64,000 nt of DNA, from contig CABUIY010000008.1 of NCBI GenBank assembly GCA_902491765.1, positions 1 to 64,000 on the forward strand. The letters are read 5' to 3'. The notes beneath the pieces are model-generated. The model had not been told where the DNA came from and did no database searches. It was given only the letters and a program-made list of their open reading frames with translations. A program made the position numbers and the translations under genes. This stretch comes from an uncultured Collinsella sp. Its GTDB lineage: Bacteria; Actinomycetota; Coriobacteriia; Coriobacteriales; Coriobacteriaceae. How positions within the stretch are numbered: position 1 is the first letter of the stretch; each line of letters opens with the position of its first letter. Of the stretch, positions 1 to 9,338 are shown piece by piece.

Positions 1-209
1 GTGCCGGCACCAGGGCCATACGCAAATCCACACACCATCGCCGGCACCAGCGACGGGTCATACGTCAAAAACGGCGCCGAAGGAAGGATGGGCAGCTGCA
101 CATACATAAACAGGGCGCCCAAGGCGCACATCAGCGCCATGGTAACGAGCTGTTTGGTGCTCCACCTATTCGTGTTCTCAAAATGGATATGCTGCGACTG
201 TTCAGACAT
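1..209 (-). CDS. ribU: Riboflavin ECF transporter S component (RibU-like), N-terminal part
   Basis: Only the first 69 codons are in the window; the gene runs off the left edge. After a polar N-terminus of about 20 residues comes a first membrane helix (MALMCALGALFMYVQLP) and a second segment with TYDPSLVPAMVCGF, the pattern of RibU-type S components that bind riboflavin and work with the shared ECF energy-coupling module. The start ATG at 209 has an AGGTGA Shine-Dalgarno 2-9 bases upstream. An FMN riboswitch lies directly upstream, which independently supports riboflavin as the substrate. Confidence is limited only because the C-terminal part is not visible. Confidence 0.85.
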   Translation of the reverse strand, partial: MSEQSQHIHFENTNRWSTKQLVTMALMCALGALFMYVQLPILPSAPFLTYDPSLVPAMVCGFAYGPGAG

Positions 210-216
210 AAGATCA

Positions 217-400
217 CCTGCCTCTTTCATCCGGACTCTAACCGTTGGTACTGGGATCTCACCAGTTCAGCCGGCATGCGAACCAACGCACACACGGGTC
301 GCGGACTCATCGGCTCGGTCGCAGGCACTTTACCTGCGCCACGGTACCCCTTTGGCACCGCCCGATTTACCGCCAGTGGGGAATTTCACCCCGCCCTGAA
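217..400 (-). promoter_or_regulatory. FMN riboswitch (RFN element)
   Basis: Read on the minus strand, the block carries the conserved RFN segments in order: CAGGGCGGGGTGAAATTCCC, then ACTGGCGGTAAAT, a long variable arm, GAGTCCGCGACCC, CTGGTGAGATCCCAGT and finally AGTCCGGATGAAAGAGGCAGG. These are the hallmark strands of the six-helix FMN aptamer. The 3' edge runs straight into the ribU Shine-Dalgarno, and I see no separate terminator hairpin between aptamer and start codon, so control at translation initiation is more likely than attenuation. Known role: FMN binding shuts off riboflavin uptake or synthesis genes. Confidence 0.93.
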
Positions 401-412
401 ACAGCAATTGCA

Positions 413-440
413 AGTGTAGCACCAGTAGGCTTTCGCGCAA
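413..440 (-). promoter_or_regulatory. Putative promoter for the FMN riboswitch/ribU transcript
   Basis: On the minus strand, TTGCGC (435-440) and TACACT (413-418) are 16 bases apart and lie just upstream of the aptamer. This is a weak sigma70-like match; position is the main support. From 441 to 606 I see only a small palindrome around 512-532 and no gene. Confidence 0.4.
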
Positions 441-606
441 GTATGCCAAGGGTAATTTGTGGCGGAGATCAGTTGCCAAAACAACCACGTTCCCCACCCA
501 TCCCAAAGTAACGCGCCTTTCGCGCAAAGCGCGAAACAGCGAAGGGGACACGTATCCCTATCGACCACATCCTTCTCCGCCCGCCGACCTCAAGGCCGTA
601 AACGCA

Positions 607-751
607 GGGAATCCGGGGGCGGGACGGGGACTTCTCTCCGGAATATTCCGCAGGACGCAAAGAGGCTCCGCAGCGCGAAGCGCGATGCGGAGCCTCTTTG
701 CATGTCCGAGGACGTTCCGGAGAGAAGTCCCCGTCCCGCCCCCGGATTCCC
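607..751 (-). ncRNA. Nested-hairpin 3' element A, downstream of groEL
   Basis: A perfect 37-bp inverted repeat (607-643 with 715-751) encloses a perfect 16-bp inverted repeat (657-672 with 686-701) capped by a C-TTC-G apical triloop. Read in groEL sense, the linkers are CGTCCTCGGACAT and GTCCTGCGGAATA; GGAC pairs with GTCC across the junction and TCC with GGA. The same linker motif recurs in elements downstream of pfkA (53776-53886) and asd (62291-62419), while the arm sequences differ. It begins 27 bases after the groEL stop. No U-run follows, so it is not a standard terminator. Structured 3' UTR RNA is an inference. Confidence 0.7.
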
Positions 752-777
752 GGTGGGAGTTCTAGACCTTGTCGGCC

Positions 778-2493
<1,716 letters not shown>

Positions 2494-2511
2494 TCAGAGA
2501 TTCTGACGAGA

Positions 2512-2805
2512 CTAGGCCTCGACGATAGCGTAGATGTCGTCGGCGCGCATCAGCAGATACTTCTCGCCGTCGACCTTGACCTCGTTGCCACCGAACTTAC
2601 CGTAGATGACAACGTCACCGACCTTGACGTCCATGGGGATGCGCTCACCCTTGTCGTTGACCTTGCCGGCGCCAACGGCAACGATGGTGCCGCGCTGCGG
2701 CTTCTCCTGAGCGTTGCTGGCGATATACAGACCAGAAGCGGTCTTCTGCTCGGCCTCGTCGGGCTTGACCAGAACACGATCTGCAAGCGGCTTCAAAGAC
2801 GACAT
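2512..2805 (-). CDS. groS: Co-chaperonin GroES (Hsp10)
   Basis: A 97-residue GroES with [19 protein letters not shown] at the N-terminus, a mobile loop ([10 protein letters not shown]), the roof segment and the C-terminal [20 protein letters not shown]. It caps the GroEL ring and is co-transcribed with groL. An AAAGGAGGAG Shine-Dalgarno lies 5-14 bases upstream. I looked for a CIRCE operator (TTAGCACTC and its inverse) and for an HspR HAIR site upstream and found neither, so heat control may use another signal. Upstream DNA up to about 2940 is A+T-rich and probably holds the promoter, but no convincing -35/-10 pair stands out. Confidence 0.97.
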   Translation of the reverse strand: MSSLKPLADRVLVKPDEAEQKTASGLYIASNAQEKPQRGTIVAVGAGKVNDKGERIPMDVKVGDVVIYGKFGGNEVKVDGEKYLLMRADDIYAIVEA

Positions 2806-2943
2806 GCTTGTCTCCTCCTTTTTGGGCCGCGCGGTTATACCACGCGAATTAACCCTTTTTGTTTGCGTACGCGTTGAATGGTACCCACGAATGGCGGGTT
2901 ATACAACACGGAGTCAAAAAATCTTATTTTTTGGCACTTAGAT

Positions 2944-3141
2944 TTTCTGAATGCCGGGGGATAACTTAGCGGTGGCTCCCGGGGCGGACCGGAGGGCATG
3001 AAGTTTGCTGCTCTACAGTCCTGCGCAAGACGGAAAGCACATTAAGTGCTTTCCTTTGCGTGCGGAACTCGCGACAAACTTCATGCCCTCCGGTCCGCCC
3101 CGGGAGCTAGGTTAACTAATTCGAGCCTGGTATTCAGAAAA
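2944..3141. repeat. Large nested inverted repeat (element B)
   Basis: A perfect 32-bp inverted repeat (2976-3007 with 3075-3106) encloses a small hairpin GGAAAGCAC-attaa-GTGCTTTCC. The pairing continues outward imperfectly to TTTTCTGAATGCC (2944-2956) with GGTATTCAGAAAA (3129-3141), so almost 200 bases could fold on themselves. Linkers contain GTCCTGCGCAA and TTGCGTGCGGA, resembling but not matching the core of elements A, C and D. It lies between the groES promoter region and the 3' end of the amidohydrolase gene, so it could belong to either. Confidence 0.6.
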
Positions 3142-3182
3142 GTCAGTGCAGCAAAATGGCGATGCAGATGGTGCGAATAAGA

Positions 3183-3211
3183 AAGGGGCACGTTGCTGAA
3201 ACGTGCCCCTT
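3183..3211 (-). terminator. Intrinsic terminator of the amidohydrolase gene
   Basis: An 11-bp perfect stem AAGGGGCACGT/ACGTGCCCCTT with a 7-base loop, followed on the minus strand by a T-rich stretch (CTTATT). It is 18 bases past the stop at 3229. Confidence 0.75.
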
Positions 3212-3228
3212 ATGAGTGGGGTATGAGG

Positions 3229-4878
3229 CTAGCGCTCGTAAATCAAGTTACCTGCCAGGTAGGTGGCCTGAACCTTGGTAGCCTGGAGCTCTTGTGGATC
3301 GACAGTGAGCGGGTTTTGGTCCAGGACTACAAGGTCGGCATACTTGCCGGGCTCCAAGCTGCCGAGGTTTTGCTCGTCGCCCGCTGCGTACGCGCTGCCC
3401 AGGGTGTAGTTGCGCAGGGCTGTTGCTGCATCGATGCGCTCGCTCGGTAACCAGCCGCCCTCGGGCCAGTGGCTTTTGGGGTCCTGGCGCGTGATAGCCG
3501 TGTAGAGCACGTTCATGCTGGTAACGGGCGTGATAGGGCTGTCGGTACCGAAAGCTTGGCGAATGCCGCGCTGCTTATAGGTCGCAAACGGCCACATGAT
3601 GCGGCTGCGTTCCAGGCCCAGATCGCGCTCGGGGCCGCCCGGGTCGAGTGTAATGTGACAGGGCTGGCTCGAGGCAACGACGTTAAGCTTGCGTAGACGA
3701 TCGATGTCCTCGGGCAAGAGGTTCTCCAGATGCTCGAGCGTATTATGGCAGTGCTGGGGCAGGCCGTACAGTTCGGCGGCCTCCTCAAAGATATCGAGCG
3801 CGGCATGGATGGCACCGTCGCCGATGACGTGGATACGCACGGTGTGGCCGCGCTCCGCAGCCGCCAGAACCAGCTTACGCATGCGCTCGGCAGGAACTGT
3901 CAAACGGCCCTGATCGCCCGGGAAGCGCGGATTGGTATAGGGCTCGGTGAGATACGCCGTGTGTTCGCTCGACACGCCGTCGAAGAACTGCTTAAAACCA
4001 GGCGCCGAGAGCAGCGCGTTGTTCGCATAGCGAGCCTGCAGCTCTTCCAAGCGTGATTGGTCATCCAGCAGCGTGGGGAACAGGTGGGCGCGAATGCCCA
4101 GCTTGCCGGCGGCTTGCAGCTTGTCGTAAACATCGTCGCGAATAAAGTCGCAGCCCGGCATGGGCATGAGCGACATATCGCAGATCGAGGTGATGCCTTG
4201 CTCGGCCATACGCTTCATCTGGTCGGCGTAAGCGCTCGCGATGCGGTCCTCGCCCAGCCACTCCAGGCAGCGCGGCAGCAGCTGCATGGCCGCAGCCTCG
4301 TGGGCAATACCCGTAAGCTCACCGTTTGAGTCTTTGTCGTAACTGCCACCCGCCGGAGGCTCGCTGTCGCGCGTCACGCCGAGCGCCTCGAGCGCGCGGC
4401 TGTTGAGCCACAGCGTATGCCCGTCGCCCGAGTACATAACACAGGGGCGATCGGGGAAGGCGGCGTCGAGGGAAGCCTTGGTAGGGTGCTCGGGCGGATC
4501 CCAGCGGTAATCGCGCCAGCCCTGGGTCACGACCCAGGCGTCATCGGGCAAGCCTTGGGAAAACTCGAGCGCATGCTGCACCATTGCCGCCTCTGACGTG
4601 CCCATATCCATGAGCATGTACGGCGAGGAACCGACCGAGGTATGGAAGAAGTGCAGGTGCGCATCATGGAAACCGGGGCAGATAAATTGTTCGCCGTAAT
4701 CGACCACCGGCGTGGCGGCAGGGGCGGCGGCAACCACGTCATCGGGCGCGCCGACAGCGACGATGCGATCGCCCGCGATGGCGATCGCCAACTCGCGGGC
4801 GGTATCGATGCCGTCTTGCGCGGTAAAGACGTTCTTGGAGCGAATAATCCGATCGATATGTCGCATGGGCATCCCCAT
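3229..4878 (-). CDS. Amidohydrolase family protein (YtcJ/LAF3-like)
   Basis: About 549 residues of the metal-dependent amidohydrolase superfamily, YtcJ-like branch. The first metal motif is HDAHLH (His74, His76), followed by HVIGDGAIHAAL and a late GTDSPITPVTSM that carries the conserved aspartate. The C-terminus (LGSLEPGKYADLVVLDQNPL) is typical of this branch. The likely reaction is hydrolysis of an amide or ring C-N bond; the substrate cannot be read from sequence. No signal peptide, so cytoplasmic. Three in-frame ATGs (4878, 4872, 4866) compete; none has a strong Shine-Dalgarno. It is divergent from the M20 peptidase gene at 5035, with about 156 bases between them for both promoters. Confidence 0.88.
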   Translation of the reverse strand: MGMPMRHIDRIIRSKNVFTAQDGIDTARELAIAIAGDRIVAVGAPDDVVAAAPAATPVVDYGEQFICPGFHDAHLHFFHTSVGSSPYMLMDMGTSEAAMVQHALEFSQGLPDDAWVVTQGWRDYRWDPPEHPTKASLDAAFPDRPCVMYSGDGHTLWLNSRALEALGVTRDSEPPAGGSYDKDSNGELTGIAHEAAAMQLLPRCLEWLGEDRIASAYADQMKRMAEQGITSICDMSLMPMPGCDFIRDDVYDKLQAAGKLGIRAHLFPTLLDDQSRLEELQARYANNALLSAPGFKQFFDGVSSEHTAYLTEPYTNPRFPGDQGRLTVPAERMRKLVLAAAERGHTVRIHVIGDGAIHAALDIFEEAAELYGLPQHCHNTLEHLENLLPEDIDRLRKLNVVASSQPCHITLDPGGPERDLGLERSRIMWPFATYKQRGIRQAFGTDSPITPVTSMNVLYTAITRQDPKSHWPEGGWLPSERIDAATALRNYTLGSAYAAGDEQNLGSLEPGKYADLVVLDQNPLTVDPQELQATKVQATYLAGNLIYER

Positions 4879-5034
4879 CTCTGGCAGGTAATTCAACACC
4901 CCCGAGTGTACTCCCCCGCCCTTGTAACAAAACCCCAAGCGGCAAACGGCAACTTTACCAGCCCTAGCGGCAGGTGGCATACTGGAGAAAGCCTGTACGA
5001 TTTTGCGATCAACCCAGCAAGGAGCAAATCGACC

Positions 5035-6498
5035 ATGACGAAGACCAAGGCACAGCAAATTATGGCGGCAACCGAGGTTCGCGCGGCAGACGACGTCACC
5101 GCGGCCATCCAGGATATCGCCGCCGAGTTTGAACCCTACATCATCAAGCAGCGCCGGCACTTCCATAAGCACCCGGAGTTGAGCCTTGCCGAGGAGCGCA
5201 CGACTTCCGACATCGCCAACCAGCTCGACGCCATGAATATCCCCTACGAGCGTCCGCTCAAGACGGGCCTGGTGGCGACGCTTCGCGGCACCGCGCCGGA
5301 TGCCTACCGCGAGGACGGCACGCCGCGCCGCCGCATCCTGCTGCGCGCCGATATCGACGCCCTGCCCGTCACTGAGCAGACCGGCGAGGAGTTCGCCAGC
5401 GTCAATGAGGGCTGCATGCACGCCTGCGGTCACGACTGCCATATCGCCATGATGCTCGGCACGTTGCAGATTCTGCGCCACATGACCGATGACATCCACG
5501 GCGAGATTCGCATCGTTTTCCAGCCCAGCGAGGAAAACGGCCAGGGCGCCAAACTCATGATTGGCACGGGTGTGCTCGACGGCGTCGATGGCGCCTACGC
5601 CGCGCACATCTGGAGCGAGGTCGACGCCGGTACCGTAAGCTGCGAGCCCGGCCCACGCATGGCAAACACCGACTGGTTCCGCATCGACGTCCGCGGCACC
5701 TCGTGCCATGGCGCCATGCCCCAGCGCGGCCACGATGCCGTTATGGTTGCCGCCGAGATCGTCAACGCCCTGCAAACTATCGTCTCGCGCGAGATTAGCC
5801 CCTACGAACCTGCCGTCATCACCGTCGGCGAGCTGCATGGCGGCACCGCGCGCAACGTTATCGCCGGCACGGCCTACCTCGCCGGCACGGTGCGCACCTA
5901 TGGCGACAAGACGCACGAGGAAATGCCCGAGCTTATGCGCCGCATCGTGGAGCACACCGCGGCAGCCCTGGGCGCAGAGGCCGAACTTACCGACTACACC
6001 ATCGCCAACTACAAGGTCGAAAACGACGTCGCCTCGAGCGAGCGTTGTCGTCAGGCCGTGGTCAAGTGCTTGGGCCCCGCGGGCGAAGGCCATTATCGCG
6101 GCACGCTTTCGGGCGAGGACTTCTCGGAGTACCTGCGCCGCGTGCCGGGCGTGCTCGCCTTTGTTGGCACGCGCAACCCCCAGATTGGCGCCACGTACGC
6201 CCAACATTCTTGCTTCTACAAGATTGACGAGACCGTGCTGGCAAAGGGCTCCATGGTGGCCGCCCAGTATGCTATCGACTTTTTGGCCGAGCCCACGCAA
6301 GAGGAGCTCGACGGCCCCACGATCGCCGCGGTTGCCGAGACCAACCCCGACTTGGCCGCCAAGCTGCGCTCTGCCAAGGCCACGGCCGCTGAGGCGCGCG
6401 ACGCCATGCACGATGCTCGCACCGCCCGCCATGCTGCAATCAAGGGCATCCACGATGCGCGGGCTGCCGCTCGCCACGAGGAAAAGCGCGACGAGTAG
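5035..6498 (+). CDS. M20 family amidohydrolase/peptidase (M20D-like)
   Basis: A 487-residue zinc hydrolase. The sequence shows HKHPELSLAEERT (residues 44-56), RADIDALPVTEQTGEEF (about 104-120), the metal site HACGHDCH (Cys131, His133), PSEENGQGAKLMI with the catalytic Glu pair, and a dimerization lid domain around 230-340. This is the N-acyl-amino-acid hydrolase/carboxypeptidase branch, which removes acyl or amino-acid groups from amides; exact substrate unknown. The last 50 residues form an alanine- and charge-rich helical tail unlike the usual ending. The start at 5035 has AAGGAG 10 bases upstream, preferable to longer in-frame upstream starts. A strong hairpin follows at 6534. Confidence 0.9.
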   Translation: MTKTKAQQIMAATEVRAADDVTAAIQDIAAEFEPYIIKQRRHFHKHPELSLAEERTTSDIANQLDAMNIPYERPLKTGLVATLRGTAPDAYREDGTPRRRILLRADIDALPVTEQTGEEFASVNEGCMHACGHDCHIAMMLGTLQILRHMTDDIHGEIRIVFQPSEENGQGAKLMIGTGVLDGVDGAYAAHIWSEVDAGTVSCEPGPRMANTDWFRIDVRGTSCHGAMPQRGHDAVMVAAEIVNALQTIVSREISPYEPAVITVGELHGGTARNVIAGTAYLAGTVRTYGDKTHEEMPELMRRIVEHTAAALGAEAELTDYTIANYKVENDVASSERCRQAVVKCLGPAGEGHYRGTLSGEDFSEYLRRVPGVLAFVGTRNPQIGATYAQHSCFYKIDETVLAKGSMVAAQYAIDFLAEPTQEELDGPTIAAVAETNPDLAAKLRSAKATAAEARDAMHDARTARHAAIKGIHDARAAARHEEKRDE

Positions 6499-6533
6499 CC
6501 GTCACGCCCATCCATAACAGCCTGGCTAAAGCA

Positions 6534-6572
6534 AAGCGGGGGCGGACGTTATCTCAACGTTCGCCCCCGCTT
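6534..6572. terminator. Intrinsic terminator (possibly bidirectional)
   Basis: A GC-rich stem AGCGGGGGCG.ACGTT / AACGT.CGCCCCCGCT with a 5-base loop, 36 bases after the M20 stop and 33 bases before the stop of the convergent DUF2752 gene. Confidence 0.75.
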
Positions 6573-6604
6573 ATGTGTCGACCGTTTTTCTAGCGCGTCC
6601 TCCG

Positions 6605-7081
6605 TCACGCCAGGTAAGAGCGAAGGATGGCGAGCCAGCGTGGGGTTTCGAGGTGAATGATATCGGTGGGGACTCCGGCGGGCGCATGGCCGCCAAAGAG
6701 CAGGCCCGCGTCTGCCGGGTTGATAAGGCGCACGATCCATACGGCAACGACCAGCACGCACAGAACAATAACCGCAATGTCGATACCACGCTTTAGCTTG
6801 CTCGATGCCACCTCCTCGCGCACGAACGCGAGCACAAACGCAATCGGCACCACCCAAAACAGCGGATGGTAGGCAAAGGCAGCCGCATAATCGAGGCGCA
6901 GCGCCGCCAGCCACGCCCTCGTCATGCCGCATCCCGGACAAGGAATGCCCGTCATCAATCGAAAAATGCAGCCAATGTCGAGCAGGTAGAGCGCGAGCCA
7001 GGCGACAAAGAGCGCGCCGGTGCAAAAAAGGGCGCGGCGAAGGAGCTCTGCCGTGCCCCTATGTCCCTGGAAGCTGTTCAC
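6605..7081 (-). CDS. DUF2752 domain membrane protein
   Basis: A 158-residue integral membrane protein with the DUF2752 signature GIPCPGCGMTRA (residues 45-56) between the first two of about four hydrophobic segments. The family has no established function. I chose the GTG at 7081 because AAGGGCGG lies just upstream and it starts 13 bases past the preceding stop; the longer start at 7141 would overlap the upstream gene by 47 bases. It is the last gene of a minus-strand run that begins with a zinc-ribbon DUF4234 protein. Confidence 0.85.
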   Translation of the reverse strand: MNSFQGHRGTAELLRRALFCTGALFVAWLALYLLDIGCIFRLMTGIPCPGCGMTRAWLAALRLDYAAAFAYHPLFWVVPIAFVLAFVREEVASSKLKRGIDIAVIVLCVLVVAVWIVRLINPADAGLLFGGHAPAGVPTDIIHLETPRWLAILRSYLA

Positions 7082-7094
7082 GCCGCCCTTATTG

Positions 7095-7703
7095 TTAGGC
7101 ACGAGCGCCAAGGCGAGTGTTGTAAGCCGTTGCCATGGCATTGGTATTATTGATGACGATGTTCATAGCGAAGATGGGACCAAGGCCGCACAGGAGCGCG
7201 CCGAAGATCTGCCACAGAAGAACGGTGGTGCCGTTTTCCTGGAACACCAGGCCGTAGCGAGGAGCGTTGGCCTGCAGGCGGTTGCCAATCTTGTAATACC
7301 AGTAGTACGCGTAGAAGCCGCAGGTCACAAACGATAGAAGGATGAATTCCGCCAGACCCGGCGTGTAATCGCCGTCATCCTGACACAACGTGTTGACGTC
7401 GCGTGCCAAGCAATACAGGAAGTAGAACGAATAGATACCGCAGGTCACAAGAGAGAGCAGCAGCCAGCCGATCAGGCTGCGGTCAGCCTTAATGGGGTCA
7501 TAGCCCATCGGAGCGGATGCGGACTGTTGGGCGTATTGACCGGTGTACTGCTGCTGAGGCTGGGGCGCGGGCTGAATAGCCTGGGCCGGAGCGGGCTGGG
7601 GCTGCGGGGCCGCAGCGGCAGAAGCGGCACCAACGGCGGATCCGCAAACAGGGCAGAATTTGGCATCATCCGAAATGGGAGAACCACAAGTGGGACAGAA
7701 CAT
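7095..7703 (-). CDS. Zinc-ribbon DUF4234 membrane protein
   Basis: A 202-residue protein: an N-terminal zinc ribbon (MFCPTCGSPISDDAKFCPVC; Cys3, Cys6, Cys17, Cys20), a proline/glutamine/alanine-rich linker (about residues 28-66), then hydrophobic segments with LVTCGIYSFYFLYCLARDVN and FVTCGFYAYYWYYKIGNRL, the DUF4234 pattern. Function is unknown. The ATG at 7703 is preferred because AAAGGAG stands 6 bases upstream; the ATG at 7709 would touch the Shine-Dalgarno. It shares its architecture with the next upstream gene (7899-9188). Confidence 0.85.
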   Translation of the reverse strand: MFCPTCGSPISDDAKFCPVCGSAVGAASAAAAPQPQPAPAQAIQPAPQPQQQYTGQYAQQSASAPMGYDPIKADRSLIGWLLLSLVTCGIYSFYFLYCLARDVNTLCQDDGDYTPGLAEFILLSFVTCGFYAYYWYYKIGNRLQANAPRYGLVFQENGTTVLLWQIFGALLCGLGPIFAMNIVINNTNAMATAYNTRLGARA

Positions 7704-7898
7704 GAGCATCTCCTTTTCCTAAGGCGTCGCACGCCTTCAAACCTTACACGTCTACGTTCTCAACAATAGCCGCGACGTTGTTGCGCAACATTGACCAATT
7801 TCCGAGAAATTTTGCTGCAACCGTTTTCCCAGGCATTTTCTTGCTTTCGCAGTAGAAAAAGGCACCCCGGGCTCAGTTGCCCAGGGCGCCTCGACCGG

Positions 7899-9188
7899 CT
7901 ATTCGGTTTGATTGTTTTCGGCAGCAGGATTATCGCCCGGCTCATCCGCCGGCGTGGCAACGGCATCCCAATCGGGCTCCGCAGGCGTCGCCTCGGACGC
8001 CGGTGCGGGGACAGGCGCGGGTGCCGGGGCAGGTGCAGGCGCGGGCGCCGGGGCAGGCGCAGCACCAGTGGCTGCCGTGGGATTGAATCCCGCAGGAGCA
8101 GGCTTCTTCTCACCCGGGAGCACAAAAGTCAAAACGTCGTCCTTGTCCTCATCGGCCCATTCGCTTGCATAACGTGCAGCCCAATAGCCAACGGCACGGT
8201 GCTTGAGCATCTTGCCAAAGACCGTAAGGAACACCGTGACGAATGCAATCAGCACCAGGAACAATACGAGCGTGACACCACCGGCGGTAACAATCGCCTC
8301 GATACCCGTGGGGCGATAGTAATAGCCGTACGCGCCAATTCCGGCGATGGCACCAAAGACAGCTGTCAAGATCCACGTAATGGCGTTGGAAACCAGGCCC
8401 GTCAAAAACTCGGGAAGGAACGAAGCACAGAACAGCTTGGTCTTGTTGTGCTTAAAGGCCGCCCAGACCTTATCGAGCGAAAACGCGCTCTCGACGCGCC
8501 CGGTCACCGCAAAGTGCATCACGGCAATGTCGGCGAACATCTTAAAGAAGACACCCAGAATCGCCGAGGCAATTAGCGCCAGGACAAGCAGGCCAAGCGA
8601 GCCAAACAGCGCAGCCTCGAGCGCATAAGAGCCGTAATAAGAATACGAGCCCGCGGCGCCAATTACCACGCCCTCCACCAGCGAAAGCACTACACCGATA
8701 ATGGGAATGGCAGCGATAACCTCGAGCACGACCGAAATAACGCTCGAAAAGATTCCGAGACCAAACGACGTGGAACGCATCAACGGACGACCCATGCCGT
8801 CATCGATCTTAAGCGACAGGTCGCGACCCCACTCGATGCCAAAGCCCGAACCGCACACGCTCGCCACGTAGGCAGCCAAAAAGCCGATGGCAGCCGCAAT
8901 ACCGCCGATAACGGGGATGAACAGCACGAGTACCGACACGACACAGATAAGCGCCGGCAAAAAGGCAATCTGGCACACGCGCTGCAGCACGCCCGGAGTC
9001 TTGGTCATATCCTCAAACGCCTGAGCCGTGCAGCCCTTGGACGCGTTCGCGACAGGTTGAGGAACAAACTGCTGAGGCTGAGGCTGACCCTGAGGGGCGG
9101 AAGCTGCAGCACCGGCATTGGGGGCACCACACACGCCGCAGAACTTGTCGTTATCGCCCATGGGGGCGCCACACTGCGAACAGAACAT
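7899..9188 (-). CDS. Zinc-ribbon multi-pass membrane protein of unknown function
   Basis: About 429 residues. An N-terminal zinc ribbon (Cys3, Cys6, Cys17, Cys20) is followed by a Gln/Pro linker, then at least six hydrophobic helices from about residue 85 to 345. The C-terminal tail holds a run of alternating Ala-Pro (about 385-405) and ends acidic. The membrane part resembles DUF4013-type proteins, with EDMTKTPGVLQRVCQIAFLPAL before the first helix, but I do not recognise a specific family with certainty. The ATG at 9188 has AAGGGA about 9 bases upstream. The same zinc-ribbon opening as in 7095-7703 suggests a related role. Confidence 0.75.
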   Translation of the reverse strand: MFCSQCGAPMGDNDKFCGVCGAPNAGAAASAPQGQPQPQQFVPQPVANASKGCTAQAFEDMTKTPGVLQRVCQIAFLPALICVVSVLVLFIPVIGGIAAAIGFLAAYVASVCGSGFGIEWGRDLSLKIDDGMGRPLMRSTSFGLGIFSSVISVVLEVIAAIPIIGVVLSLVEGVVIGAAGSYSYYGSYALEAALFGSLGLLVLALIASAILGVFFKMFADIAVMHFAVTGRVESAFSLDKVWAAFKHNKTKLFCASFLPEFLTGLVSNAITWILTAVFGAIAGIGAYGYYYRPTGIEAIVTAGGVTLVLFLVLIAFVTVFLTVFGKMLKHRAVGYWAARYASEWADEDKDDVLTFVLPGEKKPAPAGFNPTAATGAAPAPAPAPAPAPAPAPVPAPASEATPAEPDWDAVATPADEPGDNPAAENNQTE

Positions 9189-9338
9189 CGAAATCATCCC
9201 TTCGTATCTAGAGCGAATCACCTGGATCGCAAACGATGTCATTGGCATCATTATCGCCCAATGTGGGGACAAATACTCTTAGATGACGTATTTGCAACGC
9301 GCGAGGCGCTTTTCGATTGTTTGATGAGTGCGTCCGCG

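Noticed and set aside
2806..2943. CIRCE or HAIR heat-shock operator before groES
   Set aside because: I looked for TTAGCACTC with its inverse and for HspR-type sites; only a weak GGCACTTAG half-match is present.
4879..6477. N-terminal extension of the amidohydrolase running opposite the M20 gene
   Set aside because: The extension is antisense to a well-supported gene with a good Shine-Dalgarno, and the amidohydrolase domain begins right after the ATGs at 4866-4878.
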